This document shows positions 55,753 through 64,000 of a stretch of DNA of 64,000 nucleotides, in pieces (the stretch's first letter is position 1; each line of letters begins with the position of its first letter). Where the stretch lies: positions 1,109,216 to 1,173,215 of the forward strand of contig JACKHO010000001.1 of the NCBI GenBank assembly GCA_020638955.1. The letters are read 5' to 3'. Made by a program: the position numbers and the translations under genes. The DNA is from Planctomycetaceae bacterium. Its GTDB lineage: Bacteria > Planctomycetota > Planctomycetia > Planctomycetales > Planctomycetaceae. The notes beneath the pieces were generated by a model. It saw only the letters and a list, made by a program, of their open reading frames with translations, was not told the DNA's origin and made no database searches.

Positions 55753-56931
55753 ATGAAAATCACTGCCATTGAGACGTTCGTCTGTCACGCCCGCATGCGG
55801 AACTGGATTTTCGTCAAGGTCACCACCGATCAGCCGGGGCTGTTTGGCTGGGGGGAGGCGACACTCGAATGGCATACGCGAAGTGTCGTTTCAGCTGTCG
55901 AAGATATCGCGGAACTGGTCGTGGGCGAAGATCCGCGGCGAGTCGAGCATCTTTGGCAAATGATGTGGCGCCAACATTTCTGGCACGGAAATGGAATTGT
56001 ACGTTCCACGGCAATTGCCGGAATTGACATCGCGCTCTGGGACATTGTCGGCAAAATTCATGGAGTGCCGTGTCATCAACTCTGGGGGGGGCCGGTCCGC
56101 GACTACATTCGACTCTATTGCCATCTTGGCGGCGGAAATCTCGAACACTTCTACGAGACCCCTGTCGACAACGCCAAGCAGTTCGCCGACCTTGCGCACC
56201 AGGCCACAGGGGACGGATTCTCGGCGTTCAAATCAATGGCCGTGCCGCCAACCATGCCGATTGAAGGCTTGAAGCCTGTCAAAGCTGCGGAAGCCTGTGT
56301 TGCCGCTATGCGAGATGCCGTCGGCGATGAGGTTGACATCATGGTGGACTGCCATGCCCGTCCGTCACCGGCAATGGGTTTGAGGTTTGCCGTCGCTCTG
56401 GAGCCGTATGGCCTCTACTTTTTTGAAGAACCATGCTGGCCCGAATCGATTGAAGGTCTCGCCACCATCAATGCCGCTGTGTCGACACCCATTGCCACAG
56501 GAGAACGAATGACGCACCTGGCCGCGTTTCGCGATTTGTTTGCAGCGAAGGGATGCGACGTCTGTCAACTCGACCTGACCCATTGCGGCGGATTCACGGA
56601 AGCTCGACGCGTCGCCGCATTGGCAGACGCCTACCGAATTGCGCTGGCGCCACATAATCCCCAAGGTCCGGTGAGCACAGCGGCTTCGCTGGAGTTTGGG
56701 TTCTCTCAGCCGAGTTACATTATTTGTGAATCGGTTCACGATGACGTGCCTTGGCGAAGCGAAATTGTTACGGAAGGATTTGAAGTCGATCCCAAGACAC
56801 GCACGGTCCGGCCCAATCAGAGGCCCGGGCTGGGAATTGAAATCAACGAAGAAGCGGTCAAAGCACATCCGTTCCAGCAGGAAATTCCGCAGCGAGTCTT
56901 CTACCCAGACGGTAGCGTAGGCGACTGGTAA
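55753..56931 (+). CDS. DgoD-like sugar-acid dehydratase (enolase superfamily)
   Basis: 392 residues, first gene of the rightward operon. TIM-barrel motifs: FSAFKSMAV (Lys), IMVDCHARPSPA (metal Asp and catalytic His), YFFEEPCWPE, IATGERMTH and LAPHNPQGPVSTAAS. The VDCH and APHNP pattern matches D-galactonate/mannonate dehydratases, which remove water from sugar acids to give 2-keto-3-deoxy acids. The exact sugar is not determinable. A DHDPS-family gene two genes downstream would handle such a product. Confidence 0.88.
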   Translation: MKITAIETFVCHARMRNWIFVKVTTDQPGLFGWGEATLEWHTRSVVSAVEDIAELVVGEDPRRVEHLWQMMWRQHFWHGNGIVRSTAIAGIDIALWDIVGKIHGVPCHQLWGGPVRDYIRLYCHLGGGNLEHFYETPVDNAKQFADLAHQATGDGFSAFKSMAVPPTMPIEGLKPVKAAEACVAAMRDAVGDEVDIMVDCHARPSPAMGLRFAVALEPYGLYFFEEPCWPESIEGLATINAAVSTPIATGERMTHLAAFRDLFAAKGCDVCQLDLTHCGGFTEARRVAALADAYRIALAPHNPQGPVSTAASLEFGFSQPSYIICESVHDDVPWRSEIVTEGFEVDPKTRTVRPNQRPGLGIEINEEAVKAHPFQQEIPQRVFYPDGSVGDW

Positions 56932-56954
56932 GCGAAGTTAACAAGAGTCAATCG

Positions 56955-58328
56955 ATGGCACAGCCTCAACCACTACGACATGCCAGCGTGTCCGCCACTT
57001 TCGGAGTTTCCAGAACGGAGATAACGCCTCCCGTTGGCATCTACTCGCGAAACTGGGGGGCGGCCAAGCATGATACGGCGACGTCAATTCATCGCCCCCT
57101 CACGCTCAATGCACTCGTTGTTCAGAGTGATGAAACAAAGCTCATTCTCATCGATGCCGACCTCGGATGGTGGCGTCCGATGAGCCTGTTTCGGCGGTTT
57201 CAAGGCCGTCTGCTGAATGAGTTTTCCCTGGAACCGCATCAACTGATTTTTGCACTCACTCACTCGCATGCCACTGCACCACTCATGGATCCCGATCCGG
57301 CTCTTCCAGGCAGTGAGTTACAGGAGGAGTGGCTGGAGCGGGTGTACCAATCAGCCGTGGAAGCAATTCAGTCAGCGCTTACAAGTTCATCCGCTGGCGT
57401 TCTGGAATGGCATTCCGGAAGCTGTCAGCTCGCCTCGAACCGGGACTTGCCGGAGCCAGACGGAGAACGTTTTCTCTGTGGCTACAATCCCGAGAATAGT
57501 GCCGACTCAACGCTGGTCATCGGGCGTTTAACAGATTCATCCGGTGCAATGCGCGCGGTTCTGGTGAACTACGCATGCCATCCCACCACGCTGGCGTGGG
57601 AGAACGAATCCATTTCGCCCGACTACATTGGCGCCATGCGTGAAACCATCGAACAGGCGACTGGGGCCAACGCATTCTACCTGCATGGAGCATCTGGGGA
57701 ATTGTCACCGAAGTATCAGTATGTGGGTGATGTCGAAGTCGCCGATCGCCACGGTCGACAATTGGGGTACGCGACGTTGGCGACGTTGTTCGACATGAAT
57801 CCCGCGTGTCAGGAACTGGCCTATACCGGAGTAATGGAATCCGGAGCACCGCTGGCGGTCTGGCAACATCGTGAGTATTCACCTTCAGCACAAATCATGG
57901 GCGATCAGACTTCCGTCCATTTGCCGCTCAAAGATTGGCCAACAGCAGATGTCCTCGAGCAACAGCGCGCAGCCTGTGAAGACCGTGCACTTCAGGAACG
58001 GCTACGGCGAAAGCGAGACATCCGACGCGTTCTCGGTGACGGAACAACACATGCTGTCCAGTTCTCAGTGTGGAAACTGGGTGAAGCCATTCTGGTGGGA
58101 TCCAGTTGCGAAGCATATTCGAAATTGCAGACGGAATTGAGAGCAAGGTTTCCGAATCGCACGCTGGTTTGCATGAACCTCATTAATGGAACCATTGGGT
58201 ACCTTCCACCGGAAGAGAATTACGAATTCGACATCTATCAGGTATGGCAGACACCATTTGCCAGAGGGAGTCTTGAGCGACTCATTGACGCCATGGAAGA
58301 TCGCATTAATGAGATGATCTCTCGTTAA
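56955..58328 (+). CDS. Neutral/alkaline ceramidase-like amidase
   Basis: 457 residues. VSATFGVSRTEITPPVG opens the domain; metal-binding HSHATAP (about 103-109) and NYACHPTTL (about 208) are the zinc His motifs of neutral ceramidase N-domains, and GASGELSPKYQ aligns with the nucleophile-bearing GDxSP block. It lacks the C-terminal immunoglobulin-like domain of true ceramidases and has no signal peptide, so it is probably an intracellular amide hydrolase of another substrate. Overlaps no gene; 23 bases after the dehydratase. Confidence 0.8.
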   Translation: MAQPQPLRHASVSATFGVSRTEITPPVGIYSRNWGAAKHDTATSIHRPLTLNALVVQSDETKLILIDADLGWWRPMSLFRRFQGRLLNEFSLEPHQLIFALTHSHATAPLMDPDPALPGSELQEEWLERVYQSAVEAIQSALTSSSAGVLEWHSGSCQLASNRDLPEPDGERFLCGYNPENSADSTLVIGRLTDSSGAMRAVLVNYACHPTTLAWENESISPDYIGAMRETIEQATGANAFYLHGASGELSPKYQYVGDVEVADRHGRQLGYATLATLFDMNPACQELAYTGVMESGAPLAVWQHREYSPSAQIMGDQTSVHLPLKDWPTADVLEQQRAACEDRALQERLRRKRDIRRVLGDGTTHAVQFSVWKLGEAILVGSSCEAYSKLQTELRARFPNRTLVCMNLINGTIGYLPPEENYEFDIYQVWQTPFARGSLERLIDAMEDRINEMISR

Positions 58329-58387
58329 TCACTTCGTCCCGACCATTTCCGCGAACTCGCCTTTCATTACCTCCGAGAAGCAAATCG

Positions 58388-59320
58388 ATGACCAAGAGAA
58401 TTGAAGGCGTGCTGCCGATTGTCCACACGCCGTTTGATGGCCAGGGTGAAATCGACGTCGACAGCCTGCAGCGCGAAGTTGACTGGGTATTTGAAGTCGG
58501 AGCAGAAGGTATTTGCTCGGCCATGGTTTCTGAGCTGCTTCGACTCACCACTCAGGAGCGAAACTCATTGAATCGTACGCTCGTCCAAATGGCCGATGGT
58601 CGAGGCGTCGTCGTGGGGAGTGTCGGGGCAGAAAGTACAAAGCAGGCTATCGAATACGCCCACGCAGCCGAGGAGGCGGGTTGTGATGCCATTATGGCCA
58701 TCCCGCCGATTTCGACAGCGATTCCCGATGCCGCGCTGTGGGAATACTTCAGCGCATTGGCGAATTCCGTGACAGTTCCGCTCATTGTGCAGGATGCTTC
58801 GTCCTATGTTGGCGCCGCCATCTCGACGCAGTTCTATGTGCGGTTACTGGACGAGTTTGGCCCGGACAAAATCCTCTTCAAGCCAGAGGGAGCCCCCATT
58901 GGTCCCAACATTTCGGACTTACGTGACGCCAGTAACGGGCGGGCGCGAATGTTTGATGGGTCGGGTGGAGTGTTGTTAATTGACGCTTTTCGACGCGGCA
59001 TCGTAGGTACTATGCCGGGCGTTGACCTGTTGGATGGCATTATTGAGATGTGGCGAGCACTCAAACTCGGTAATGAACAACGCGCCTACGAAATCTATTT
59101 TCCAATTTGCGGCATTGTCGCCTTACAGCTGCAGGCAGGACTGGACGGCTTTCTGGCCATTGAAAAGCACATCCTGGTTCGACGCGGCATTTTCAAATCA
59201 GACAGTCGACGCATGCCCTACTCGTGGTCGCTGGACCGCGAGACGGAAGAAGAGGTTGACCGCTTGTTGGATATGCTGCTGGACAAACTTGCATCCGATT
59301 CATCGACCAAGGACGTGTAG
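58388..59320 (+). CDS. DHDPS/NAL-family lyase or dehydratase with altered active site
   Basis: 310 residues. Class I aldolase fold: VLPIVHTPFDGQG start, Schiff-base Lys165 in ILFKPEGAP. Two canonical blocks differ: the carboxylate-binding GTTGE reads MVSEL, and the Tyr of the YNxP strand is replaced by Gln-Asp (LIVQDASS, about 132-139). Such changes occur in members that act on substrates other than aspartate semialdehyde, for example 2-keto-3-deoxy acid dehydratases/aldolases. Fits downstream of a sugar-acid dehydratase. Exact reaction uncertain. Confidence 0.82.
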   Translation: MTKRIEGVLPIVHTPFDGQGEIDVDSLQREVDWVFEVGAEGICSAMVSELLRLTTQERNSLNRTLVQMADGRGVVVGSVGAESTKQAIEYAHAAEEAGCDAIMAIPPISTAIPDAALWEYFSALANSVTVPLIVQDASSYVGAAISTQFYVRLLDEFGPDKILFKPEGAPIGPNISDLRDASNGRARMFDGSGGVLLIDAFRRGIVGTMPGVDLLDGIIEMWRALKLGNEQRAYEIYFPICGIVALQLQAGLDGFLAIEKHILVRRGIFKSDSRRMPYSWSLDRETEEEVDRLLDMLLDKLASDSSTKDV

Positions 59321-59323
59321 GCC

Positions 59324-60616
59324 ATGACACAGTCCCAAGAGTCACAGCCCACCATGGTTCGCTACCAGGTCCTGGCACTGCTGACCCTTTCGTCGGCAAT
59401 AGCCTATCTGACGCGAAGTGCGGTAAGTGTTGCGGAGAGCACCATTCGCATTAAGCTGGGACTGAGCCTCGTGCAGTCCGGTACGTTTATGGGGATGTTC
59501 TTCTGGAGCTATGCCCTGCTCCAAATCCCCGGAGGGTGGCTGGCCTATGAAAAAGGTGCAAAGTATGCACTCATGCTGTTCATGATTTGTGGCGCGGTCG
59601 CAACGTTTTGCATTGGAATTGCTCCGGGGCTGTGGCTCCTGCTGTTGGCACAATTGGTCATGGGGGCCGCGCAAGCAGGCCTGTTCCCGGCCGCCTGTTA
59701 TTCGATTTCGCACTGGGTACCCGTAACCCGTCGCGCCTTTGCCTGTGGTGTGCTCACAATGGGCATGCAGGTTGGTGCAGTGGCGGCCAGCATCCTGACT
59801 GCGAAACTCATCGGCAAGATCGACTGGCGATTTGTGTTTGTCATTTACTCCATTCCTGGATTTATTTGGGTGATCACTTTCAGGAAATGGTTTCACAACT
59901 CCCCTCAGGACGATCCCCACGTCAACGCGGCCGAGCGAAGGCTCATCCAGCCCGTTGAGACTAGTGAAGAATCGCCAACGCAGAAGATGTCGGTTCCCTG
60001 GATGAAAATCCTCTGTCACAGGGGCATCTGGTTCTTGTGCGGGCAGCAGGTCTGTCGTGGCGCGGGATATATGTTCTTCGCCAGTTGGTTTCCGACATTT
60101 CTCCAGAAGACACGTAACGTTTCAGTGACGGAATCGGGGTATCTGCAGGCTCTTGTGTTCTCAGGGACTTTGGTCGGCTGCCTGTGTGGCGGCTGGCTGA
60201 CGGACTGGTTATTGAATCGAACCGGGAATTTGCGACTCAGCCGGAGTCTCGTCGGAACAACATTTCTGATGGCCTGCTCTCTGTTGATTCTGGCGGCCTG
60301 GTTTGTTGAGAGCACGACCGTCGCCATGGGACTGCTGACTCTTGGTGTATTCTTTGCAGCTCTTGCGGGCCCGTGCGCCTTCTCCGCCACAATGGACATC
60401 GGTGGCGACTACGTCCCTCAAGTTTTTGGTCTGATGAATATGACCGGCAATTTGGCCGCAGCGGCCTGCCCGGTATTCGTGGGCTACCTCTTTAGAGTGA
60501 CGACGAACTGGGGACTGGTCCTGCTCGTCTTTGCTGCAATCTATGCTCTCGGCGCAGCTTCCTGGTTGTTCGTCGATGTCGGTGAGAAGATCCACCCCGA
60601 CAAGTCAGAAGCGTAA
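59324..60616 (+). CDS. MFS transporter (ACS-like), second copy
   Basis: 430 residues, about 12 helices. SAIAYLTRSAVSVAESTIRI and QLVMGAAQAGLFPAACYSIS with the DWLLNRTGNLRLSR loop mark the anion:cation symporter branch, which takes up sugar acids and similar anions. It starts 3 bases after the lyase stop, last in the rightward operon. It is only distantly similar in sequence to the transporter at 54081, suggesting different substrates. Confidence 0.88.
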   Translation: MTQSQESQPTMVRYQVLALLTLSSAIAYLTRSAVSVAESTIRIKLGLSLVQSGTFMGMFFWSYALLQIPGGWLAYEKGAKYALMLFMICGAVATFCIGIAPGLWLLLLAQLVMGAAQAGLFPAACYSISHWVPVTRRAFACGVLTMGMQVGAVAASILTAKLIGKIDWRFVFVIYSIPGFIWVITFRKWFHNSPQDDPHVNAAERRLIQPVETSEESPTQKMSVPWMKILCHRGIWFLCGQQVCRGAGYMFFASWFPTFLQKTRNVSVTESGYLQALVFSGTLVGCLCGGWLTDWLLNRTGNLRLSRSLVGTTFLMACSLLILAAWFVESTTVAMGLLTLGVFFAALAGPCAFSATMDIGGDYVPQVFGLMNMTGNLAAAACPVFVGYLFRVTTNWGLVLLVFAAIYALGAASWLFVDVGEKIHPDKSEA

Positions 60617-60740
60617 ACGTCAAACGAGACGGTCTACGCAATCCCAGAACAACATGCATTTCAGCGAGGGATTCTTTCAACGGGTATCCCTGCTATCATG
60701 GTCTGGATGATTTGGAAATGTGCCCTGGACAATTAACTCG

Positions 60741-63698
60741 ATGAACCGAACCGTCTGGATTGGAATTCTCGGCCTGCTGGTCGTGGCGGGTGTTGTGTTC
60801 GTGGCTGTGCGCGGACGCGACGATGATGCGAACGTCGTCGATCAACCTGCTCCTTCGGTCGACGCGGACAAAGCGTATGAGCGGGCGGTTGAAGCGTTAG
60901 ATCGAAAACAGATTGATCTGGCACGCATTTGGCTGGAAAAAGTGTTGGTCGATGATCCCGCACACGTCATGGCGCGACTTTATCTCGGGCAAATCAAACG
61001 AGACTCGGGAGACGCTGACGCGGCTCGTGAACTGTGGTCCTCCATCACCACCGGCACGCCAGAAGAGCTGGCGACGGCGCGGTATCTCGAAGGGATGCTG
61101 GCCGTGAGTGAGTCCGACATTCTGGAGAGTGAACGGCTGTTTCTCACTGCACTGGAACACAATCCAGACTATCTCGAACCGCACGAGCAGTTGGTCAATG
61201 TGTATCGGATGCTGCGAAGGCCCAATTCTCTCATGGATCAGTTGAAAGAAATCAAACGTCTGCGACCGCTCACGCCGTTGGAACTGTCACTGCGGACCCT
61301 TCCGCTTCGCTCTGGCTATCCTCCGAAAGAGACATTCAAAGTCCTTCAAAACTCTTTCGCGACAGGCGATACGGACCCGGCATCAATTCAGCAGCGGGCC
61401 GCCTGTCTCGATGCATGTTTCGAGCTGCAGCAATTCGACGAAATCCTGCAGCTCACGAAAAACTTCCAGCAAAGTAAGCCGGGAATAATTTCGGGATACC
61501 GAGCGCTCGCGTTTGTTGAGCTGGGGCAATTCGCCGAGGCCGACGCGATGATTCGCGAGTTCAAATCCTCGGAATCCGACTGGAGATTGCGTTTTGCCGA
61601 GGGACGTGTCGCAGAGGAGCAGGAAGAGTGGGAGCGTGCCCGCGACTGTTTTAAGGATGCCTATCAGGCCGAGCCGAATGAGCGGACCAATACGTACCGG
61701 TATGGCCGAATCTTGCAGCGACTGGGAGATCCGGGAAGCAAAGCTCTGCTGGATCGAGCGGTGTTGCTTGATGAACTCGAACGGGTCTGTCTGCGCGTTA
61801 CTCAGGCGTCAAACGCGAATAGTGCCCAAATCACGCCAATCGCTGAAAAGATCGCCGAAACGCTCGCGCAGTTGGAACGCTATGGCGAGAGCGCTGAGTG
61901 GCTGCGACTGGTCATGCGTCTGGATTCGAACGCGAAGGATTACCGCGAACAGATTGCGTCACTCGAAAGTCAAATCGCTACGAAGACGCCATCGCAGCCG
62001 ACTCCAGAAGTTCATCCTCCCACCCACGTAGCGGGCAACCCCAGCAATTCCACTGATCAAATTCGGCAGTCAACGCAGATGCCCGGGAGAATTCAATTTC
62101 GTGACGTTGCGGGTGAGGTCGGCCTCGATTTTCAATACTTCAATGGAGACACCGGTAAGGAGCATCTTATTGAGAGTATGGGGGGCGGTGTGTTCGTCAT
62201 CGATTTTGATCGAGACGGGTGGGAGGACCTCTACTTCCCTCAGGGAAGTTCCATTCCGGGTGAACGGGTCGCTGGAGAACACAGGGATGAGTTCTGGAGA
62301 AATCTTGGCGGCGAGCGGTTTCAGCAAATTACCGCGGCGGCCAGTCTCGGAGCGACGGGATATGGGTTGGGGGGGACCGTCTTCGACTTCAATGAAGATG
62401 GCTTCGACGACGTTCTCGTGACCAACATGGGACGCAATTTGCTCTACATGAACAATGGCGATGGCACGTTTTCGGAATTGTCTGAAGAATCATTTCCGGG
62501 TGGCTCGGCCATGAGCACCTCAGCAACAGCTGCCGACTTCAATGGGGACCAGTTGCTCGATTTGTACATTGCCAATTACGTGCAGGAGCTGAAAACCTGC
62601 CCTCAGCCTGACGGCAGTTACCTCCCGTGCGATCCTGACAGCTTCACCGGGGAGCCAGATCAATTGTTGATCAATCTAGGTGTTGGGCAGTTTGCAGACC
62701 TGTCGGAATTGGCCGGCATTCAGCTGGAGAACAGTAAGGGGCTGGGTGTTATCGCGGCGGACTTCGACGAAGATGGCAGACCGGACATTTACGTGGCGAA
62801 TGACGGAGTGCCGAACTTTCTGTTCATCAATGAAACCGACAGTGAAACCCACACCGTCCGCTTCCGCGAGTGGGGATTGCAGTCCGGCTCAGCGGTGGAC
62901 GAACTGGGACGCTCGCAAGCGGGCATGGGGTTGGTCGCGGCGGACTTTAACGGCGACGAACTCATCGATTTGTTCGTCACCAATTTCTATCAGGAATACA
63001 ACACGCTCTATTTGAATCAGGGGGACCATTTTTTCCTGGACGCGTCCCGGGAGTCGGGACTGGCAGAGTTTTCGCTGCCGTATTTAGGCTTTGGTACACA
63101 AGCTGCCGACTTCGACGGTGACGGGCGTCTCGACCTGGCTGTCGCGAACGGCCACATTGCGCGGGACGTCACGGGGAAGCAGCCGTGGAAAATGCCCGCC
63201 CAGGTCTTTCAGGGAGATGGCAAAGGCCGGTTCGAAGAGGCGTCGACTGAGGCTGGGGAATACTTCTCAGAACAAGTTTTGGGCCGGGGGACCGCTCTGC
63301 TCGACTGGAATCATGACGCATGTCCCGACCTCGTCATTGTCCACCAGGACCGAGCGGCGGTGCTGCTGGAGAATTCGAATGACCAACAACCCGAGACGAT
63401 TTCCCTGCAGCTCATCGGCTCGAAATCCTGCCGCAACGCGGCGGCTGCCGTCATTGCACAGAAATTCGCCGACGGAAGTCGCAGTCCTAAGTACCGTCAA
63501 TCGAACGGCAACTATTTGAGCAGCAGCAGTCGTGACATTCTCATGCCAGTTGATACCGCCGAACCGGTAGAACTCACCGTCCATTGGCCGTCGGGGAGAG
63601 TGACGACACACGTTGTCGCCAGTGGGAATGAGATGCCGTTAACAGACAGTCGATGGATGTTGCTGGAAGATGGCAGGTCGCTGGGCCGGGCTCAGTAG
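60741..63698 (+). CDS. TPR / FG-GAP / ASPIC-UnbV protein
   Basis: 985 residues from the ATG at 60741. An N-terminal anchor helix (VWIGILGLLVVAGVVFVAV), TPR repeats to about residue 440, then from about 485 to 865 at least seven Asp-rich repeats (DFDRDGWEDLYF, DFNEDGFDDVLV, DFDEDGRPDIYV, DFDGDGRLDLAV) forming a calcium-binding beta-propeller. The C-terminal ASPIC/UnbV domain (about 890-965; SNGNYLSSSS, VHWPSGRVTT) ends the protein. It resembles CRTAC1-type proteins abundant in planctomycetes; an extracellular adhesion or binding role is likely. Confidence 0.92.
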   Translation: MNRTVWIGILGLLVVAGVVFVAVRGRDDDANVVDQPAPSVDADKAYERAVEALDRKQIDLARIWLEKVLVDDPAHVMARLYLGQIKRDSGDADAARELWSSITTGTPEELATARYLEGMLAVSESDILESERLFLTALEHNPDYLEPHEQLVNVYRMLRRPNSLMDQLKEIKRLRPLTPLELSLRTLPLRSGYPPKETFKVLQNSFATGDTDPASIQQRAACLDACFELQQFDEILQLTKNFQQSKPGIISGYRALAFVELGQFAEADAMIREFKSSESDWRLRFAEGRVAEEQEEWERARDCFKDAYQAEPNERTNTYRYGRILQRLGDPGSKALLDRAVLLDELERVCLRVTQASNANSAQITPIAEKIAETLAQLERYGESAEWLRLVMRLDSNAKDYREQIASLESQIATKTPSQPTPEVHPPTHVAGNPSNSTDQIRQSTQMPGRIQFRDVAGEVGLDFQYFNGDTGKEHLIESMGGGVFVIDFDRDGWEDLYFPQGSSIPGERVAGEHRDEFWRNLGGERFQQITAAASLGATGYGLGGTVFDFNEDGFDDVLVTNMGRNLLYMNNGDGTFSELSEESFPGGSAMSTSATAADFNGDQLLDLYIANYVQELKTCPQPDGSYLPCDPDSFTGEPDQLLINLGVGQFADLSELAGIQLENSKGLGVIAADFDEDGRPDIYVANDGVPNFLFINETDSETHTVRFREWGLQSGSAVDELGRSQAGMGLVAADFNGDELIDLFVTNFYQEYNTLYLNQGDHFFLDASRESGLAEFSLPYLGFGTQAADFDGDGRLDLAVANGHIARDVTGKQPWKMPAQVFQGDGKGRFEEASTEAGEYFSEQVLGRGTALLDWNHDACPDLVIVHQDRAAVLLENSNDQQPETISLQLIGSKSCRNAAAAVIAQKFADGSRSPKYRQSNGNYLSSSSRDILMPVDTAEPVELTVHWPSGRVTTHVVASGNEMPLTDSRWMLLEDGRSLGRAQ

Positions 63699-63901
63699 TG
63701 GCGTGTGGTGTTGTGTCGGGATGACCTGGGTTGTGGGCGGGCATGCAGTCGACTTTGTTGACGCAGTTGCGGGTAGTCGGTCTGAATTCACCCCGCCAGC
63801 AAGACACCACCGCCGTGATGGGGTATAACTTCCTGCAGCCGGGGTGGTGATGGAACCGGCAATTTGGCAGGCAGGCGGGAACTCAAGACCAGAGGCAGGT
63901 C

Positions 63902-64000
63902 ATGGCAAAAGACGAGGCATATCGCAAAGCAGAAAAGAAAATCGAGGAAGCACTCCGCACAGGGGCGACCAAACTCGACTTGAGTAGGATGAAGCTCACT
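63902..64000 (+). CDS. LRR protein, N-terminus only (possibly Roc-COR type)
   Basis: 33 codons before the window ends: MAKDEAYRKAEKKIEEAL, then GATKLDLSRMKLT. This start is typical of bacterial leucine-rich-repeat proteins, many of which continue into Roc-COR GTPase modules. A GAGG-type ribosome-binding site precedes the ATG. The remainder lies outside. Confidence 0.7.
   Translation, partial: MAKDEAYRKAEKKIEEALRTGATKLDLSRMKLT

Noticed and set aside
60666..60690. Hairpin gggat/atccc as a terminator of the catabolic operon
   Set aside because: Only a 5-base stem and no T-run; too weak to call.
1..64000. tRNA, rRNA or prophage genes
   Set aside because: None recognised by eye; no cloverleaf-like or integrase sequence was seen. 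A tRNAscan or Infernal run would be decisive.

Overview
The window looks like chromosomal DNA of a planctomycete, probably Planctomycetaceae-like; the genus cannot be fixed from sequence alone. The reasons are two large secreted proteins with a planctomycete-type cytochrome c (PSCyt1) domain plus DUF1549/DUF1553, one of them followed by a DUF1501 partner with a Tat signal; two Hanks-type Ser/Thr kinases fused to membrane segments; a TPR/FG-GAP/ASPIC protein; a sulfotransferase; and leucine-rich-repeat proteins. Genes are spread over both strands in short operons. No rRNA, tRNA, CRISPR array, prophage or intact insertion sequence was recognised.

Layout. 0-3 kb: an SOS mutagenesis cassette imuA-imuB-dnaE2 on the minus strand (dnaE2 runs off the left edge). 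3.4-9.7 kb: bifunctional nuclease, small zinc-ribbon membrane proteins, a membrane-anchored kinase, a LolCDE/MacB-like ABC pair with a His-rich loop, a hypothetical protein and a small S4 RNA-binding protein. 9.7-14.2 kb: a PSCyt1-DUF1549-DUF1553 protein and a FadL-like outer-membrane protein. 14.2-22.7 kb: a glycosyltransferase, phosphoglycerate kinase with a clear terminator, an EboC-like UbiA prenyltransferase, a GH63-like glucosidase and soluble transhydrogenase SthA. 22.9-29.8 kb: a hypothetical protein, a second kinase with an N-terminal multi-helix membrane domain, a sulfotransferase, and the pepP-accB-accC operon. 30-36.3 kb: a REC-HD-GYP response regulator, an SGNH-like protein, and small membrane, secreted, EthD and MreD-like proteins. 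36.4-39.5 kb: a PepF-type oligopeptidase and a CPBP protease.

39.6-43.9 kb (minus) is a same-strand run: glyS, a small hypothetical gene, a divergent sigma-70-like protein that ends before region 4, an SGNH hydrolase and a small membrane-anchored protein whose start overlaps the previous stop. 44.3-50.3 kb holds a secreted CocE/NonD hydrolase and the DUF1549/1553-DUF1501 pair.

50.4-60.6 kb is the most coherent system: two divergent operons from a shared 331-base region carrying direct repeats. Leftward are an MFS transporter, an aspartoacylase-like deacylase, an M81 (MlrC-like) metallopeptidase and an enolase-superfamily enzyme. Rightward are a DgoD-like sugar-acid dehydratase, a neutral-ceramidase-like amidase, a DHDPS-family lyase with altered active-site motifs and a second MFS transporter. 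Together they suggest uptake, amide cleavage, dehydration and aldol or dehydration chemistry on an acylated or amidated sugar acid. The substrate is unknown, and no regulator gene lies inside the locus. The right end holds a TPR/FG-GAP/ASPIC protein and the first codons of an LRR (possibly Roc-COR) protein.
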